Shown here: piece by piece, positions 8,250-17,467 of the stretch
Numbering within the stretch: position 1 is the first letter of the stretch
Layout of the letters: each line of letters starts with the position of its first letter
From: Nocardioides currus
Lineage (GTDB): Bacteria > Actinomycetota > Actinomycetes > Propionibacteriales > Nocardioidaceae
Length of the DNA: 64,000 bases
Direction of reading: 5' to 3'
NCBI RefSeq assembly: GCF_003057875.1
Contig: NZ_PYXZ01000004.1
Span: forward strand, 277,999-341,998
Made by a program: the position numbers and the translations under genes
The notes under the pieces: model-generated
What the model was told of the DNA's origin: nothing
Database searches by the model: none
The model's input: only the letters and a program-made list of their open reading frames with translations

Positions 8250-8573
8250 GTGGACCTTGTGACACCTGAACAAGACAAACGGCCGCAGCCTCCCGAGCCG
8301 CTCACCGTGGAGCATGTCACGACCGCGAGCTCCGAGACCGGTCCATTGGTGCACCTCATCCGCGAGAGCGAGTGGCGCCACTGGACCGGTCCTCCGCGAG
8401 CCCTGTGCGGCGTCGAAATGGCTCGTCCGGGCGTCAGCTGGTTCGCTCTAGCGGGGTGCCGGAAGTGCGCCGCGTACGGCCTGAAGCGCGGTCTCCGCGA
8501 AATCGTCGACACAAGCGGCCGAACTGTGTCGCTCCGAGACGTCTACGACGGCGTCGTCCTCGACATCGAATGA
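8250..8573 (+). CDS. Small protein with Cys/His zinc-finger-like motif
   Basis: A 107-residue hypothetical protein. The conserved-looking core is VHLIRESEWRHW...ALCGVE...FALAGCRKCAAYG: the spacing of His, CG and CxxC residues resembles small actinobacterial zinc-ribbon proteins of unknown role. The start may be GTG at 8250 or the in-frame GTG at 8259. It lies 46 bases after the ImmA-like gene and 288 bases before the Septu-like ATPase. The function is unknown. Confidence 0.6.
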   Translation: MDLVTPEQDKRPQPPEPLTVEHVTTASSETGPLVHLIRESEWRHWTGPPRALCGVEMARPGVSWFALAGCRKCAAYGLKRGLREIVDTSGRTVSLRDVYDGVVLDIE

Positions 8574-8861
8574 GTTGGCGATCCGGGCACAGAACGCGGG
8601 AGAGCTCGCACAGCGGCCATCGACCCCAGCCCGCGTCGTATGGTCATGGATCCACGCGACCCATCACGGCTGCCTACGAGGGGCCGCAACACCGGTCGGC
8701 GGACTCCCGCGCGGTTTGGTGGCGACAGCACCAGGCAGCGTTCTTGATCGGGGAGCAGCCCAGGTGTGGTTTTGTATGGCCGAGGAGGTCGTCGACATCA
8801 CGGTGCTCAGCGAGACCACGAACGGCGTCACGGGTAACGAGGTTCGAAGGGAAGGCTGACA

Positions 8862-10427
8862 TTGAAGGTCAAGTTCCGCGTCGTCACGTCGATGCCCGCC
8901 GGGCGCGAGCGAAGGCCCGATACCGTCTACCTCTGGTCATCTGCATGGGACGACTGGTTCAAGTTCTCCACTCTGTACAACGTCTCGTACGTCGACTCGG
9001 ACTCCGAAACCCACCACATCGGGGAGACCAAGATCGGCGAGTTCGGCCTCAAACCCCGGCGCAGCGGCGACGGCAAAGAGCCAGGCTTCCGAAGCCCAAC
9101 CCTGCCGGCGCGGTTCAGCACCCTCGATGAGCGCTTCTTCTCGCTGGGCCAAGATACGAGCTTCTACGAGGAACTCTCCAAGATCGGCTCGACGTTCCGG
9201 ATGTCCTTCCTTGCGGCCATCAACGACATCGCATTCGATGCAGAACTCCGAGTCCGCGCGGAGTCCGAGCAGGTCACAGGAGTCTCCCTCCTCCGAAACG
9301 TGCCACTTCAGACGGTTCGCGAGCAGTACGCCCGACTAGCCCGTGGGGGCGCCAGGCTCACGTCCTACAAGTTCGTCTACCGCAAGAAGCAGCTGGATGC
9401 TGATGCGCTGGCGCTATCGTTCGCAGTGGACCCATCGGTCAACCCGCCCACGAACATCCACGTGCTCATCGGCCGCAATGGAGTCGGCAAGAGCACGGTC
9501 CTCAACGGCATAGCAAAGACGATCATCGCGAACTCCGACAAGCGCGCGGCCACCAATGACAAGACCGCCGAGAAGGCCCCCTGGGACCAGTTCTCCAACG
9601 TAGTCTCTGTTTCCTTCAGCGCCTTCGACTCATTCGCTCCCCTCAGCCTTCCCCAAGACCGTCGAGGGCTGCCCTACCACTATGTCGGCCTGAAGAAGGT
9701 CAACTCGGGCGGGGACGCACAAGCGCCGGAGATCAAGGACCCAGCGGCCCTCGCCCGCGAGATGAGCCAAGCCGTCAAGACCTGCCTCGTGGGCGCCCGT
9801 CATGCGCGGCTCACCCGCGCCCTACGGCTACTTGAGGGAGACCCGATCTTCGCCTCTATCGGCATCGGTGACCTCATCGGAGAGGCATCCCGCGAGGAGG
9901 TCGTCGAAACCCTTCCCAAACTCTTTCGCCGACTCAGCTCAGGGCACAAGATCGTGCTACTCACGGTCACTAAGCTCGTCGAGACAATAGAAGAAAAGAG
10001 TCTGGTCCTGTTTGACGAACCAGAGGCTCACCTACACCCGCCTTTGCTCTCTGCGTTCATCCGCGCGCTGAGCGACCTCCTGACCAACCGCAACGGCATG
10101 GCGATCATCGCTACCCATTCCCCGGTCGTGTTGCAAGAGGTCCCGAAATCCTGTGTGTGGAAGTTGCAGCGCGCCGGCGATTTGGTGACCCGCGAGCGGC
10201 CGAGCATCGAGACCTTCGGTGAGAACGTCGGGATTCTCACCGACGAGATCTTCGGCCTGGAGGTGACCGCGACCGGATTCCACAAGCTCCTCGCGGACCT
10301 TGCCGGCGACTCCGATTCCTACGAAGAAGCGCTCGAACAACTCGGATCACGACTTGGCACCGAAGGCCGAGCGATCCTGCGAGCGATGCTCAATGCCCGC
10401 TCCGGGAGACCGAATGTGGCGCGCTAG
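8862..10427 (+). CDS. AAA/ABC-type ATPase, PtuA-like (Septu)
   Basis: A 521-residue SMC/ABC-like ATPase. Walker A is GRNGVGKST (about 203-211), the ABC signature LSSGHK (about 357), Walker B LVLFDEPEAHLHP (about 380-392) and the H-loop ATHSP (about 416). About 190 residues precede the ATPase. The TTG start is supported by an AAGGGAAGG ribosome binding site 6 bases upstream; an internal ATG at 8892 has none. The gene overlaps an HNH nuclease gene, the two-gene logic of the Septu anti-phage system, where PtuA holds and controls PtuB. Assignment to Septu is by domain pairing. Confidence 0.82.
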   Translation: MKVKFRVVTSMPAGRERRPDTVYLWSSAWDDWFKFSTLYNVSYVDSDSETHHIGETKIGEFGLKPRRSGDGKEPGFRSPTLPARFSTLDERFFSLGQDTSFYEELSKIGSTFRMSFLAAINDIAFDAELRVRAESEQVTGVSLLRNVPLQTVREQYARLARGGARLTSYKFVYRKKQLDADALALSFAVDPSVNPPTNIHVLIGRNGVGKSTVLNGIAKTIIANSDKRAATNDKTAEKAPWDQFSNVVSVSFSAFDSFAPLSLPQDRRGLPYHYVGLKKVNSGGDAQAPEIKDPAALAREMSQAVKTCLVGARHARLTRALRLLEGDPIFASIGIGDLIGEASREEVVETLPKLFRRLSSGHKIVLLTVTKLVETIEEKSLVLFDEPEAHLHPPLLSAFIRALSDLLTNRNGMAIIATHSPVVLQEVPKSCVWKLQRAGDLVTRERPSIETFGENVGILTDEIFGLEVTATGFHKLLADLAGDSDSYEEALEQLGSRLGTEGRAILRAMLNARSGRPNVAR

Positions 10428-11247
10428 TACACCTGACTGCACTGCGGAGGAGGTTGCTAGAGCTTGCGTTAGGAAAGTCCGAAATGACGACCTCCGAGTG
10501 ACGCTTCTGAAGTCAATTTCCGACTTCACCCTCAACAGCGCCGCCTATCGGGCCAGCGCTGCGTCCAGTTCACTGCACAAGGCCACTGCAGAAGACTATG
10601 AAATCGTCGGCATTGCCGACGCTGACTTTCATCAGCTTTACAAGAGCCGCCTGGCTCGGCCCGGCTCCCCCGCATACCAGTACTACGAGCGGCTACGAAC
10701 AAGCGCGGCCCATGGCTTGTGCGCCTACTGCAGATACGGCCAGGCAAAGACACTTGATCACTTCATCCCGAAAACGACCATCGCCGGACTGAGCATCGAG
10801 CCCTGGAACCTCGTGCCATGTTGTCATCAGTGCAACCACAAGCTTGGTCGAAATTGGTCGGACCAAGCACACGAACAGATGCTGCATCCATACTTCGCCC
10901 CCGATCTGGGACGCTGGCTTGCCGCAGAAGTTCATCCGACCCGGCCAGCTTCAGTTTCATTCCAGGCCGTCCCAGATCCCACCCTGCCCGACGGCCTGCG
11001 ACGACAGGTCGTCAACCAATTTGAGGCATTGGGACTTGCCGAGCTCTACGCAGTCGTCTCGAGCCAAGAGCTCGCCGGGCTTAGCCGCCGTTTGGTCTCG
11101 GTGGGCGACGAGATCGACATCCCGAGCTACCTCGACGAGCTCGCAACACTTGCTTTTTGCGGCGACCTCAACGACCGTCGGGGCGTACTATATGAGGCCC
11201 TTTCACAGAGCTCGTGGTACTGCGACGGAGGCTTCGCCGATGTTTGA
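10414..11247 (+). CDS. HNH endonuclease, PtuB-like (Septu)
   Basis: A 277-residue protein with a canonical HNH/McrA-type nuclease core: CAYC (about 101-104), LDHFIPK (about 113-119), WNLVPCCHQCNHKLG (about 130-145). The two CxxC pairs bind structural zinc, and the DH and N residues form the metal-dependent active site. The ATG at 10414, with GGGAGA upstream, overlaps the ATPase stop by 14 bases; the open frame extends further upstream but only as a shadow. It is the predicted effector nuclease of a Septu-like module. Confidence 0.82.
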   Translation: MWRASTPDCTAEEVARACVRKVRNDDLRVTLLKSISDFTLNSAAYRASAASSSLHKATAEDYEIVGIADADFHQLYKSRLARPGSPAYQYYERLRTSAAHGLCAYCRYGQAKTLDHFIPKTTIAGLSIEPWNLVPCCHQCNHKLGRNWSDQAHEQMLHPYFAPDLGRWLAAEVHPTRPASVSFQAVPDPTLPDGLRRQVVNQFEALGLAELYAVVSSQELAGLSRRLVSVGDEIDIPSYLDELATLAFCGDLNDRRGVLYEALSQSSWYCDGGFADV

Positions 11248-12280
11248 CCGGAGTCAGCACCTGATTCTCGAGGGGTGGTTCCTTCACGTCGACCAGATAC
11301 TCCGACTGCTCGGCGGGGAACGCGCGTCCGCCGCGACCGCAAGCTTGCCGAGCCAAGCGTCGCCACTTGGCAAGACCTACTGGGCACAGGCGATCGAGGA
11401 GGCGCTCGCACAGTACCTTCGGGAGATCGAGGTGACTTCGCTCGCCGTCGCCGTGAAGGACGACCGACTGGAGAAGGGCATGCTGGTATGGCTGGATCAA
11501 GCCCTCTACTTCAAAGGTCTCGCCACGGCGGCGAGGAGCGGAGGGAGAGCCAATTTCAAAGGCAAACTCGACACCGACACCACGACCGCCATTGTCGGCG
11601 ATTTCAACCCTGAGCGAGTCATGAGTTCCACCGGATCGCACGCGTTGAGTGGAAGAAGTCGCCAGTTTCTGCTCGGATACATCACGGAGCATGGCGGTGA
11701 CGAGGTTACGCTGAGGCCACTCTTCATCGGGCAACGGTACTTGCGCCCAATAGGAGACAAAGGCCTCCCCTTTGCAGATCGCGCGGTGCGCGACACTGCC
11801 CTTGCCCATCCGGCGCAGGTCGATGCGTTCGCGCACGTAGACTTTTCACGCGCGCTGAACCTAAAGGACCTCCAGGAGCTACGAGACGTCCCGGAGAGGC
11901 AGGTCAAGACTTGGTTCGCCGAGATCTTCGGCGAACCTGACGTTCCCAAGGACTGGGGTGGCGAGCAGTTCGACCTCTGGACTGCGCAGGTCACGATCGG
12001 CCGGGAACATGTGCAAACGGCAATTGCGTTCAAAGGACCTGCACTCTTCCGTCCAATGACCATCGCGCACCTAGGCCATAACGGCGATCAGATCGACCGA
12101 CTGTTCGCGACGGCTGCTGATCTCCTTGTGGTGCAGCACTGCCACAGCATCACGGCTCCCGTGGTCAACATGCTCCGGATCTATGCGACTCATCCGAGCC
12201 ACGTTCGGCGGTACATGACAATCAACGGCTATCAGACGCTAGCGATCCTCAGACACTTCGGATACCTGACCCCGTCATAG
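11240..12280 (+). CDS. Unknown third component of the Septu-like module
   Basis: A 346-residue protein whose ATG overlaps the HNH gene stop by 8 bases, so all three genes read as one operon. I cannot name the family. The C-terminal third contains DWGGEQFDLWT (about 237-247), TAIAFKGPAL (about 260-269) and later GHNGDQIDRLF and LLVVQHC. A W-G-G-E-x2-D, then beta-strand F-K arrangement faintly resembles a PD-(D/E)XK nuclease core, but the usual acidic residue before the lysine is missing, so this is only a hint. No signal peptide or membrane segment is seen. Co-translation points to a role with the ATPase/HNH pair. Confidence 0.75.
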   Translation: MFDRSQHLILEGWFLHVDQILRLLGGERASAATASLPSQASPLGKTYWAQAIEEALAQYLREIEVTSLAVAVKDDRLEKGMLVWLDQALYFKGLATAARSGGRANFKGKLDTDTTTAIVGDFNPERVMSSTGSHALSGRSRQFLLGYITEHGGDEVTLRPLFIGQRYLRPIGDKGLPFADRAVRDTALAHPAQVDAFAHVDFSRALNLKDLQELRDVPERQVKTWFAEIFGEPDVPKDWGGEQFDLWTAQVTIGREHVQTAIAFKGPALFRPMTIAHLGHNGDQIDRLFATAADLLVVQHCHSITAPVVNMLRIYATHPSHVRRYMTINGYQTLAILRHFGYLTPS

Positions 12281-12460
12281 CGCCTCGGAGCGCCTCCGGT
12301 AGCCGTCGATCGGCGCCACGACAAGCCGGTCACCAGATCGTGCAACGCGGCGAGGCATGCACCGCCACTCCCCCGAACCGGACGCACATGCGAATGCCGA
12401 CGCCATCGCGCGTTTGTCGATTGCTCAGTCTCCCGGCCGTGACAGTGGCAGGCTGCCGGC

Positions 12461-12748
12461 ATGAACGACCAGGACCCCTGGCAAGCTGCCGAGACCCACA
12501 CCTGGGAACAGGACATGAAACGCGGCGACTGGGAAACCCAACGCACAGCCCACATGCCCGACCCACCCTGGCCCGAGCCCACCAACCCGATCCTCGCCGC
12601 GCTCCTCCACGACGCTCGCAACAACATCGCCGACGGCATGCCCGTCGACCTGGCGATGCTCCAGCTCGCAACCCACTGCTGGTTCGAAGGCGGAATCGAC
12701 AGTTACGACCGCGGCCAGCACGACGCCCGAAACCAGACGCAGCCGTAG
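12461..12748 (+). CDS. Small hypothetical protein
   Basis: A 95-residue acidic, Trp/His-rich protein (DPWQAAETHTWEQDM...HCWFEGGIDSYDRGQHDARNQ). Its amino-acid use looks natural for this genome and resembles short plasmid- or phage-borne proteins, but I see no known domain. It closes the defence-type segment and converges on the GMC oxidoreductase gene. A long frame on the opposite strand overlaps it and is a shadow of the oxidoreductase side. Confidence 0.5.
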   Translation: MNDQDPWQAAETHTWEQDMKRGDWETQRTAHMPDPPWPEPTNPILAALLHDARNNIADGMPVDLAMLQLATHCWFEGGIDSYDRGQHDARNQTQP

Positions 12749-12803
12749 GCCCACCGCCGCGGATCGGAGACGACGACCGCCGCCACCCAGCGCAGAGCCC
12801 TTG

Positions 12804-14378
12804 TCAGGATCGCGCGACCATCTCCTCGCTGTGACGTGCCGGTGCCTGCGCCCCAGCATGGTCGGCAAGGAGGAAGTCGGCACAGCGCTCGCCGACCATG
12901 ACGGCCGGCAGGTTGGTGTTCGAGCGCGGGATGACGGGGAACACCGAGGTGTCGGCCACACGAAGGCCCGCGACTCCGCGAACGCGCAGCTCGGAGTCAA
13001 GCGCCCCGCCCGTGCCCATACGCGCCGTGCACGAGGCGTGATAGGTGTGTTCGACGTTCTCGCGGATCCAGGTCTCCAGATCGGCGTCTGACTCGACGTC
13101 GACTCCGGGCGAGATCTCGATTCCGGCATGGGTCGCCAGCGGTCCGGTCGCGACGATCTCGCGGCTGAGCCGGATGGCACGGATCATCGCGGCCATCTCG
13201 GCCGGGCCCGACAGCATGTTGAGCCGGATCCGCGCGTGCTGTGCGGGATCGGCCGACGCGATCAGCACGCTCCCGGTGCTGGTCGGCGTCCAGTAGGACT
13301 GACCGAGCGTGAAGGTCGGCCTGTCGTAGACCTGGGCACCGTGCTCACGGAAGTACGACGGCACGAACACGATCTGGAAGTCCGGTCCCGGGAGCCCCGG
13401 CTCGCTCCTGATGTGCGCGGTCGCCTCGGCGACGTTGCTGGTGAGCTTGCCCGTCCCCGACGCGACCCACTGCTCGACGTACGCCGGGTCGTCGCCGTCG
13501 AAGAGCCCGACCTCGTCGCCCTCGATTTCCCAGTTCATCAACGTCATTGGGTGGTCCATGAGGTGCGCGCCGACCGCCGGCAGGTCGACGACCGGCGTGA
13601 TGCCGAGCGCACGGAGGTGCTCCGCCGGGCCGATGCCGGACCGCTGCAGGATCTCCGGCGTGCCGAAGACTCCCCCGCTCACCACGACCTCTCGCAGCGC
13701 GCGGGCGTCGACGGAACGGCCGCCGGCCAGGTAGCGCACCCCGACCGCAGCGCCGTCCTCGATGAGCACCTTGTCGATGAGCGCGCCCGTGACGACAGTC
13801 AGCGCGTCGTTGTCTTCCAGCGGGGCGAGGTAGGCCGTTGCGGTGTCATAGCGCCGGCCGTCGCGCATAGTGGTCGTGACGAGGCCTACGCCGTCGAGGT
13901 TCGGTCCGCGATGGGCGGGGTTGTCCTCGATGCCCGTCTCGATCGCCGAGGCGACGAAGGCCTTGCTGAGCGGGTCGGGCGAGGGCAGCTCCCGCCAGCC
14001 GAGCGGCGACTTGTCGAAGTAGGGCTCCACGTCGGACCAGGACCAGCCCTCGACGCCGTACGTCGTCCAACTGTCGTAGTCGGCCCGGCTTCCGCGAACG
14101 TGCAGCATGCAGTTCATCGAGCTGCAGCCGCCGAGAGTCTTGGCTCGCGGCTGGTAGATGCTGCGGTCGCCAAGCGTCGGCTCCGGCTCGGTGTGGTAGT
14201 CCCAGTCGCGGTCGCTGTGGAATAGCTGCGCGAAGGCGGCCGGGATCTGCACCTCGGGCACGCGGTTGTCCGGGCCTCCCTCCAGGAGCAGTACCCGGGC
14301 GCCGCTCTCGGCCAGTCGCGCCGCGACGGCACAGCCTGCCGATCCGGCCCCAGCCACGATGTAGTCGTAGGTCTCCAT
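12804..14378 (-). CDS. GMC-family alcohol oxidoreductase (choline dehydrogenase-like)
   Basis: A 524-residue FAD-dependent oxidoreductase. The N-terminal dinucleotide fold is IVAGAGSAGCAVAARLAE with LLLEGG; GMC signature regions include GGCSSMNCMLHVRG and SGGVFGTPEILQRSGIGP. The C-terminal active-site region has YHASCTARMG and RSNTNLPAVMVGERCADFL. The family oxidises primary alcohols to aldehydes. GGAGGAGA precedes the ATG. It is divergent from an aldehyde dehydrogenase, with an inverted-repeat element between, which suggests an alcohol-to-acid pathway. Confidence 0.9.
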   Translation of the reverse strand: METYDYIVAGAGSAGCAVAARLAESGARVLLLEGGPDNRVPEVQIPAAFAQLFHSDRDWDYHTEPEPTLGDRSIYQPRAKTLGGCSSMNCMLHVRGSRADYDSWTTYGVEGWSWSDVEPYFDKSPLGWRELPSPDPLSKAFVASAIETGIEDNPAHRGPNLDGVGLVTTTMRDGRRYDTATAYLAPLEDNDALTVVTGALIDKVLIEDGAAVGVRYLAGGRSVDARALREVVVSGGVFGTPEILQRSGIGPAEHLRALGITPVVDLPAVGAHLMDHPMTLMNWEIEGDEVGLFDGDDPAYVEQWVASGTGKLTSNVAEATAHIRSEPGLPGPDFQIVFVPSYFREHGAQVYDRPTFTLGQSYWTPTSTGSVLIASADPAQHARIRLNMLSGPAEMAAMIRAIRLSREIVATGPLATHAGIEISPGVDVESDADLETWIRENVEHTYHASCTARMGTGGALDSELRVRGVAGLRVADTSVFPVIPRSNTNLPAVMVGERCADFLLADHAGAQAPARHSEEMVARS

Positions 14379-14475
14379 CTCACTCTCCTCCAGCCTCGGT
14401 GCGGATCGGCGGCCCCAGTGCCACCGGTCCCATGCCTCGTAAGGCCGACGGTAGGCGTCCGGCGTACGGCGGCAC

Positions 14476-14492
14476 TGTTCAGAAATTGAACT
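14476..14492. promoter_or_regulatory. Candidate operator, TGTTCA-N5-TGAACT
   Basis: An imperfect inverted repeat, TGTTCA GAAAT TGAACT, lies 62 bases before the aldehyde dehydrogenase start and 97 bases before the divergent GMC gene. A near copy, preceded by the same GGCAC, occurs at 34579-34599 next to a GAF-Fis regulator gene and an aldehyde dehydrogenase relic. A shared regulator site is inferred. Confidence 0.5.
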
Positions 14493-14554
14493 CCGCGGCT
14501 GGCGGAAGCACTCCTAGCGTGGCGTCGACGCCGTCCGGACCAATGGAGGTTCCA

Positions 14555-16063
14555 GTGAGCACCACACCGCACTACGACATGTACATCAACGGGGAATGGA
14601 TCGAGAGTCCCGACCGCTACGAGGTCCGAGCGCCAGCGACCGGCGAGGTCACCGCGACGGTGTCCTTCGGCGGCATCGACCATGCCGACGCCGCCGTCGC
14701 CGCCGCGAAGGCCGCCCACGATGAGGGCACCTGGCGCCGGATGACACCGGCCCAGCGCGCTGACGTCCTGGACCGGATGGCCGAAATCATGGAGGCCAAG
14801 GCCGCCGAGCTGGCCGCGCTCGCCACCGGCGAGAACGGGGTCACGGTCCGGATCGCGACCGCCTTCCACATCGGTCTCGGCGTGGCGAACCTGCGGTTCT
14901 TCGCCGGCCTGGCCCGCGCCTTCCGGCCCGAGATCGCCAACCCGCTCATCCCCGAGACCGAAGATGTCCGATCGGTGCTGCGCCGCGAGCCCATCGGGGT
15001 CTGCGCCGGCATCGTGCCGTTCAACTTCCCCCTGGTCCTGGCCGGCTGGAAGGTCGGTCCCGCGCTAGCAGCCGGCAACACCTTCGTGCTCAAGTGCGAC
15101 GAGAACACCCCGCTCACCCTGCTGGAACTGGCCAAGTCCGCCGAGGAGGCAGGGCTCCCGCCGGGCGTCCTCAACGTCATCACGGGCCCCGGCGAGACCG
15201 TCGGCGCCCACCTGAGCAGCCACCCCGACGTCCGCAAGATCGCGTTTACCGGCTCGACCGCGGTCGGCAAGCTCGTCCACCAGGCCGCGACGGACAACCT
15301 AAAGCGGGTCACCCTAGAGCTAGGCGGCAAGGGTCCGAACATCATCCTCGACGACGCCAACCTCGACATGGCCATCGACGGCTCGCTGTACGCGTTCTTG
15401 ATGTACGCCGGACAGGTCTGCGAGTCGGGCACCCGGCTGCTAGTCCCCGCCGAGCGGCACGACGAGATCGTCGAGCGGCTCGTGGCGCGCGTGCGCGACG
15501 TACGCATCGGCGACCCGAACGACCCGGCCAGCGACATGGGCCCGGTCGCCTCCCTGGACCAGAAGAAGCGGGTCGAGAGCTACCTCGAGATCGCGCTCCA
15601 GGAGGGCGCCACCATCGCCTACCAAGGCACCGTGCCCGACGGCGCCGCGTACGCCGACGGGGCGTGGGTCGCGCCGGTCATCTTCACCGGCGTCACCAAC
15701 CAGATGCGGATCGCCCGCGAGGAGGTCTTCGGCCCGGTCCTGGCCGTGATCGCCTACGACAGCGTCGAGGAGGCGATCGCGATCGCCAACGACTCCGACT
15801 ACGGCCTCGCCGCGGGCGTGTGGGGCTCGGCCGAGCGGGCCGTCGAGGTCGCGCACCAGCTCGAGGCCGGCACCGTGTGGGTCAACGACTGGCACGCCGG
15901 CTTCCCGCTGAACCCCTTCGGTGGCTACAAGCAGAGCGGCCTGGGCCGCGAGGTCGGCCCCGACGCGATCAACGAGTACACCCAGCTCAAGACCGTCCAC
16001 CAGGCCAAGGACAACGACTGGACCAAGCACGGCTTCGCGCTCGTCCTGCCGCCCCCGGCCTGA
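14555..16063 (+). CDS. NAD(P)-dependent aldehyde dehydrogenase
   Basis: A 502-residue ALDH that oxidises an aldehyde to the acid. Seen: the NFP region (IVPFNFPLVLAGWK), the glycine motif FTGSTAVGK, the catalytic glutamate in LELGGKGPN and the catalytic cysteine in YAGQVCESGTRL. The C-terminus has WVNDWHAGFPLNPFGGYKQSGLGRE. The GTG start at 14555 is preceded by GGAGG with 5-base spacing; the upstream in-frame codons overlap the operator-like element. Two decayed relatives lie at 19.2 and 34.7 kb. It probably takes the product of the divergent GMC alcohol oxidase. Confidence 0.92.
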   Translation: MSTTPHYDMYINGEWIESPDRYEVRAPATGEVTATVSFGGIDHADAAVAAAKAAHDEGTWRRMTPAQRADVLDRMAEIMEAKAAELAALATGENGVTVRIATAFHIGLGVANLRFFAGLARAFRPEIANPLIPETEDVRSVLRREPIGVCAGIVPFNFPLVLAGWKVGPALAAGNTFVLKCDENTPLTLLELAKSAEEAGLPPGVLNVITGPGETVGAHLSSHPDVRKIAFTGSTAVGKLVHQAATDNLKRVTLELGGKGPNIILDDANLDMAIDGSLYAFLMYAGQVCESGTRLLVPAERHDEIVERLVARVRDVRIGDPNDPASDMGPVASLDQKKRVESYLEIALQEGATIAYQGTVPDGAAYADGAWVAPVIFTGVTNQMRIAREEVFGPVLAVIAYDSVEEAIAIANDSDYGLAAGVWGSAERAVEVAHQLEAGTVWVNDWHAGFPLNPFGGYKQSGLGREVGPDAINEYTQLKTVHQAKDNDWTKHGFALVLPPPA

Positions 16064-16161
16064 GCCCGATTCACTCGGGCGGCGTCCGCATGGGCTGGCG
16101 CCGCCCGAGTACCAACTCCTCCCATGGCGAACTGGCCGCGCCGCGTTCTCGGGAGTACTGC

Positions 16162-17253
16162 TCACATGTCGAACCTAGGTTGTCTCAATGACTTCGGGGA
16201 AGCACAGGGCACCGGGGCGTCCTGTGAGCGGACGGGGGCCGGCACATAGGACTCGTCGACCTGACCCGCGGCCGAGGCACGGTCGGGCCGGGCGCTTAGG
16301 TCGGTGATGACATCCTGGGCGTCGATGACCGCGCTGGCTTGGCCGAGACGGATCATCTGGTTGACGCCGGCCGAGGCAGCACTAGTTACCGGCCCGGGCA
16401 GCCCCATGACTGTCCGGCGAAGGTTGCCGGCCCACTCGGCCGTGTTGAGAGCTCCGCTGCGGTGGGCGCCCTCGATGAGCAAGGTGCCCTCGGCGAGGCC
16501 GGCGACGATCCGGTTCCTGGCCAGGAAGCGGGTGCGGTTCGCTTCGGTACCCGGGGGTGCTTCGGAGACGACCAGGCCACGGTTGGCGATCGCGTCGAGG
16601 AGGCTGGCGTTCGCACTCGGGTAAGGGCGGTCGACTCCCTCTGGCAGGACGGCGATGGTCGTGCCTTTGGCCATCAGGGCTCCGCGGTGCGCGGCTTCGT
16701 CGACGCCGTAGGCAAGGCCGCTGACCACGGTGTGCCCCATGCTGGCCAGGTCATGGCTGAACTCGGTGGCCTGCTCGATGCCGTAGCTGGTGGCAGCCCG
16801 GGAGCCGACGACTGCGACCGAAGTGAGCGCGAGCTGGTGGAGCTCGTGGTTGCCCCGGACCCACAGCCCGACCGGTTCGCCGCCGCGATCGTGCAGGGCG
16901 CCGGCGCCGCGGAGTCCTGCGAGCTGGCGGGGCCATTCGTTATCGCCGGGTACGACGAAACGGATGCCCTTGGCGGCTGCCTGCTCGAGCACGCGGGCCG
17001 GGTCGACGAGGGCGAGCTCCTGGCCGATTATGAACGCCCAGTGGGCGGCCACATCGCCGGCGGCCTCGAGGTACTCGAGCACCTTGCTGGCACCGAGCTC
17101 GCTGGCCAGGCCCGTGACGCGGAGATCTCCGGGTTCGGTGACAGAGCTGAGCCGGACACGCGCGAGCCTCTCGGTCTCGTCGGCCGCGTGCACCGGGCGG
17201 CTCACGCCCTTGCGGCTGGTCGGGCTGGTCGTGTTCGTTTGGTTGGTTGTCAT
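16162..17253 (-). CDS. dprA: DprA-like DNA-processing protein
   Basis: A 363-residue DprA/Smf Rossmann-fold protein. Key motifs are VAVVGSRAATSYG, VVSGLAYGVDEAAHRGAL, VLPEGVDRPYPSAN and FLARNRIVAGLAEGTLLIEG. DprA binds single-stranded DNA and loads RecA; mobile elements often carry their own copy. The start overlaps the stop of a 67-residue gene by 4 bases. Grouping with ssb and DUF4192 is typical of plasmid or integrative-element backbones rather than the chromosomal dprA locus. Confidence 0.88.
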   Translation of the reverse strand: MTTNQTNTTSPTSRKGVSRPVHAADETERLARVRLSSVTEPGDLRVTGLASELGASKVLEYLEAAGDVAAHWAFIIGQELALVDPARVLEQAAAKGIRFVVPGDNEWPRQLAGLRGAGALHDRGGEPVGLWVRGNHELHQLALTSVAVVGSRAATSYGIEQATEFSHDLASMGHTVVSGLAYGVDEAAHRGALMAKGTTIAVLPEGVDRPYPSANASLLDAIANRGLVVSEAPPGTEANRTRFLARNRIVAGLAEGTLLIEGAHRSGALNTAEWAGNLRRTVMGLPGPVTSAASAGVNQMIRLGQASAVIDAQDVITDLSARPDRASAAGQVDESYVPAPVRSQDAPVPCASPKSLRQPRFDM

Positions 17254-17453
17254 TCCTGGGCTCCCCACAGCAGGTTTAGGTCGGGGTCGTGGATGACGTC
17301 CAGGCGTGTGCCGGGGTCGTAGGAGGCCGGCTCGGGCACGATGAGCCGGCGGAGCCTGCGTTCGGTGCTGCTGCGCTGATCGTCGCCCCTGACCTTGCGA
17401 CTGACATCGACGCGGTGCTCGCCGGCGTGGGGCGTGTCCTCTGTTCGGTCCAC
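17250..17453 (-). CDS. Small hypothetical protein between DUF4192 and dprA
   Basis: A 67-residue charged protein (RSSTERRLRRLIVPEPASYDPGTRLDVIHDPDLNLLWGAQE) starting at GTG 17453 with GAAAGGA about 7 bases upstream. Its stop overlaps the dprA-like ATG (ATGA), which argues for real translation. No known domain; probably an accessory gene of the mobile backbone. Confidence 0.65.
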   Translation of the reverse strand: MDRTEDTPHAGEHRVDVSRKVRGDDQRSSTERRLRRLIVPEPASYDPGTRLDVIHDPDLNLLWGAQE

Positions 17454-17467
17454 CGCGGTGTCCTTTC

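Noticed and set aside
12425..13180. 251-codon minus-strand frame overlapping the GMC oxidoreductase end
   Set aside because: Low-complexity Arg/Ser-rich translation over the first part and no domain; it is a shadow.
14476..14492. Sigma-54 promoter suggested by TGGCAC near both inverted repeats
   Set aside because: Spacing and the -12 GC element do not fit, and Actinobacteria generally lack sigma-54; the inverted repeat explains the conservation better.
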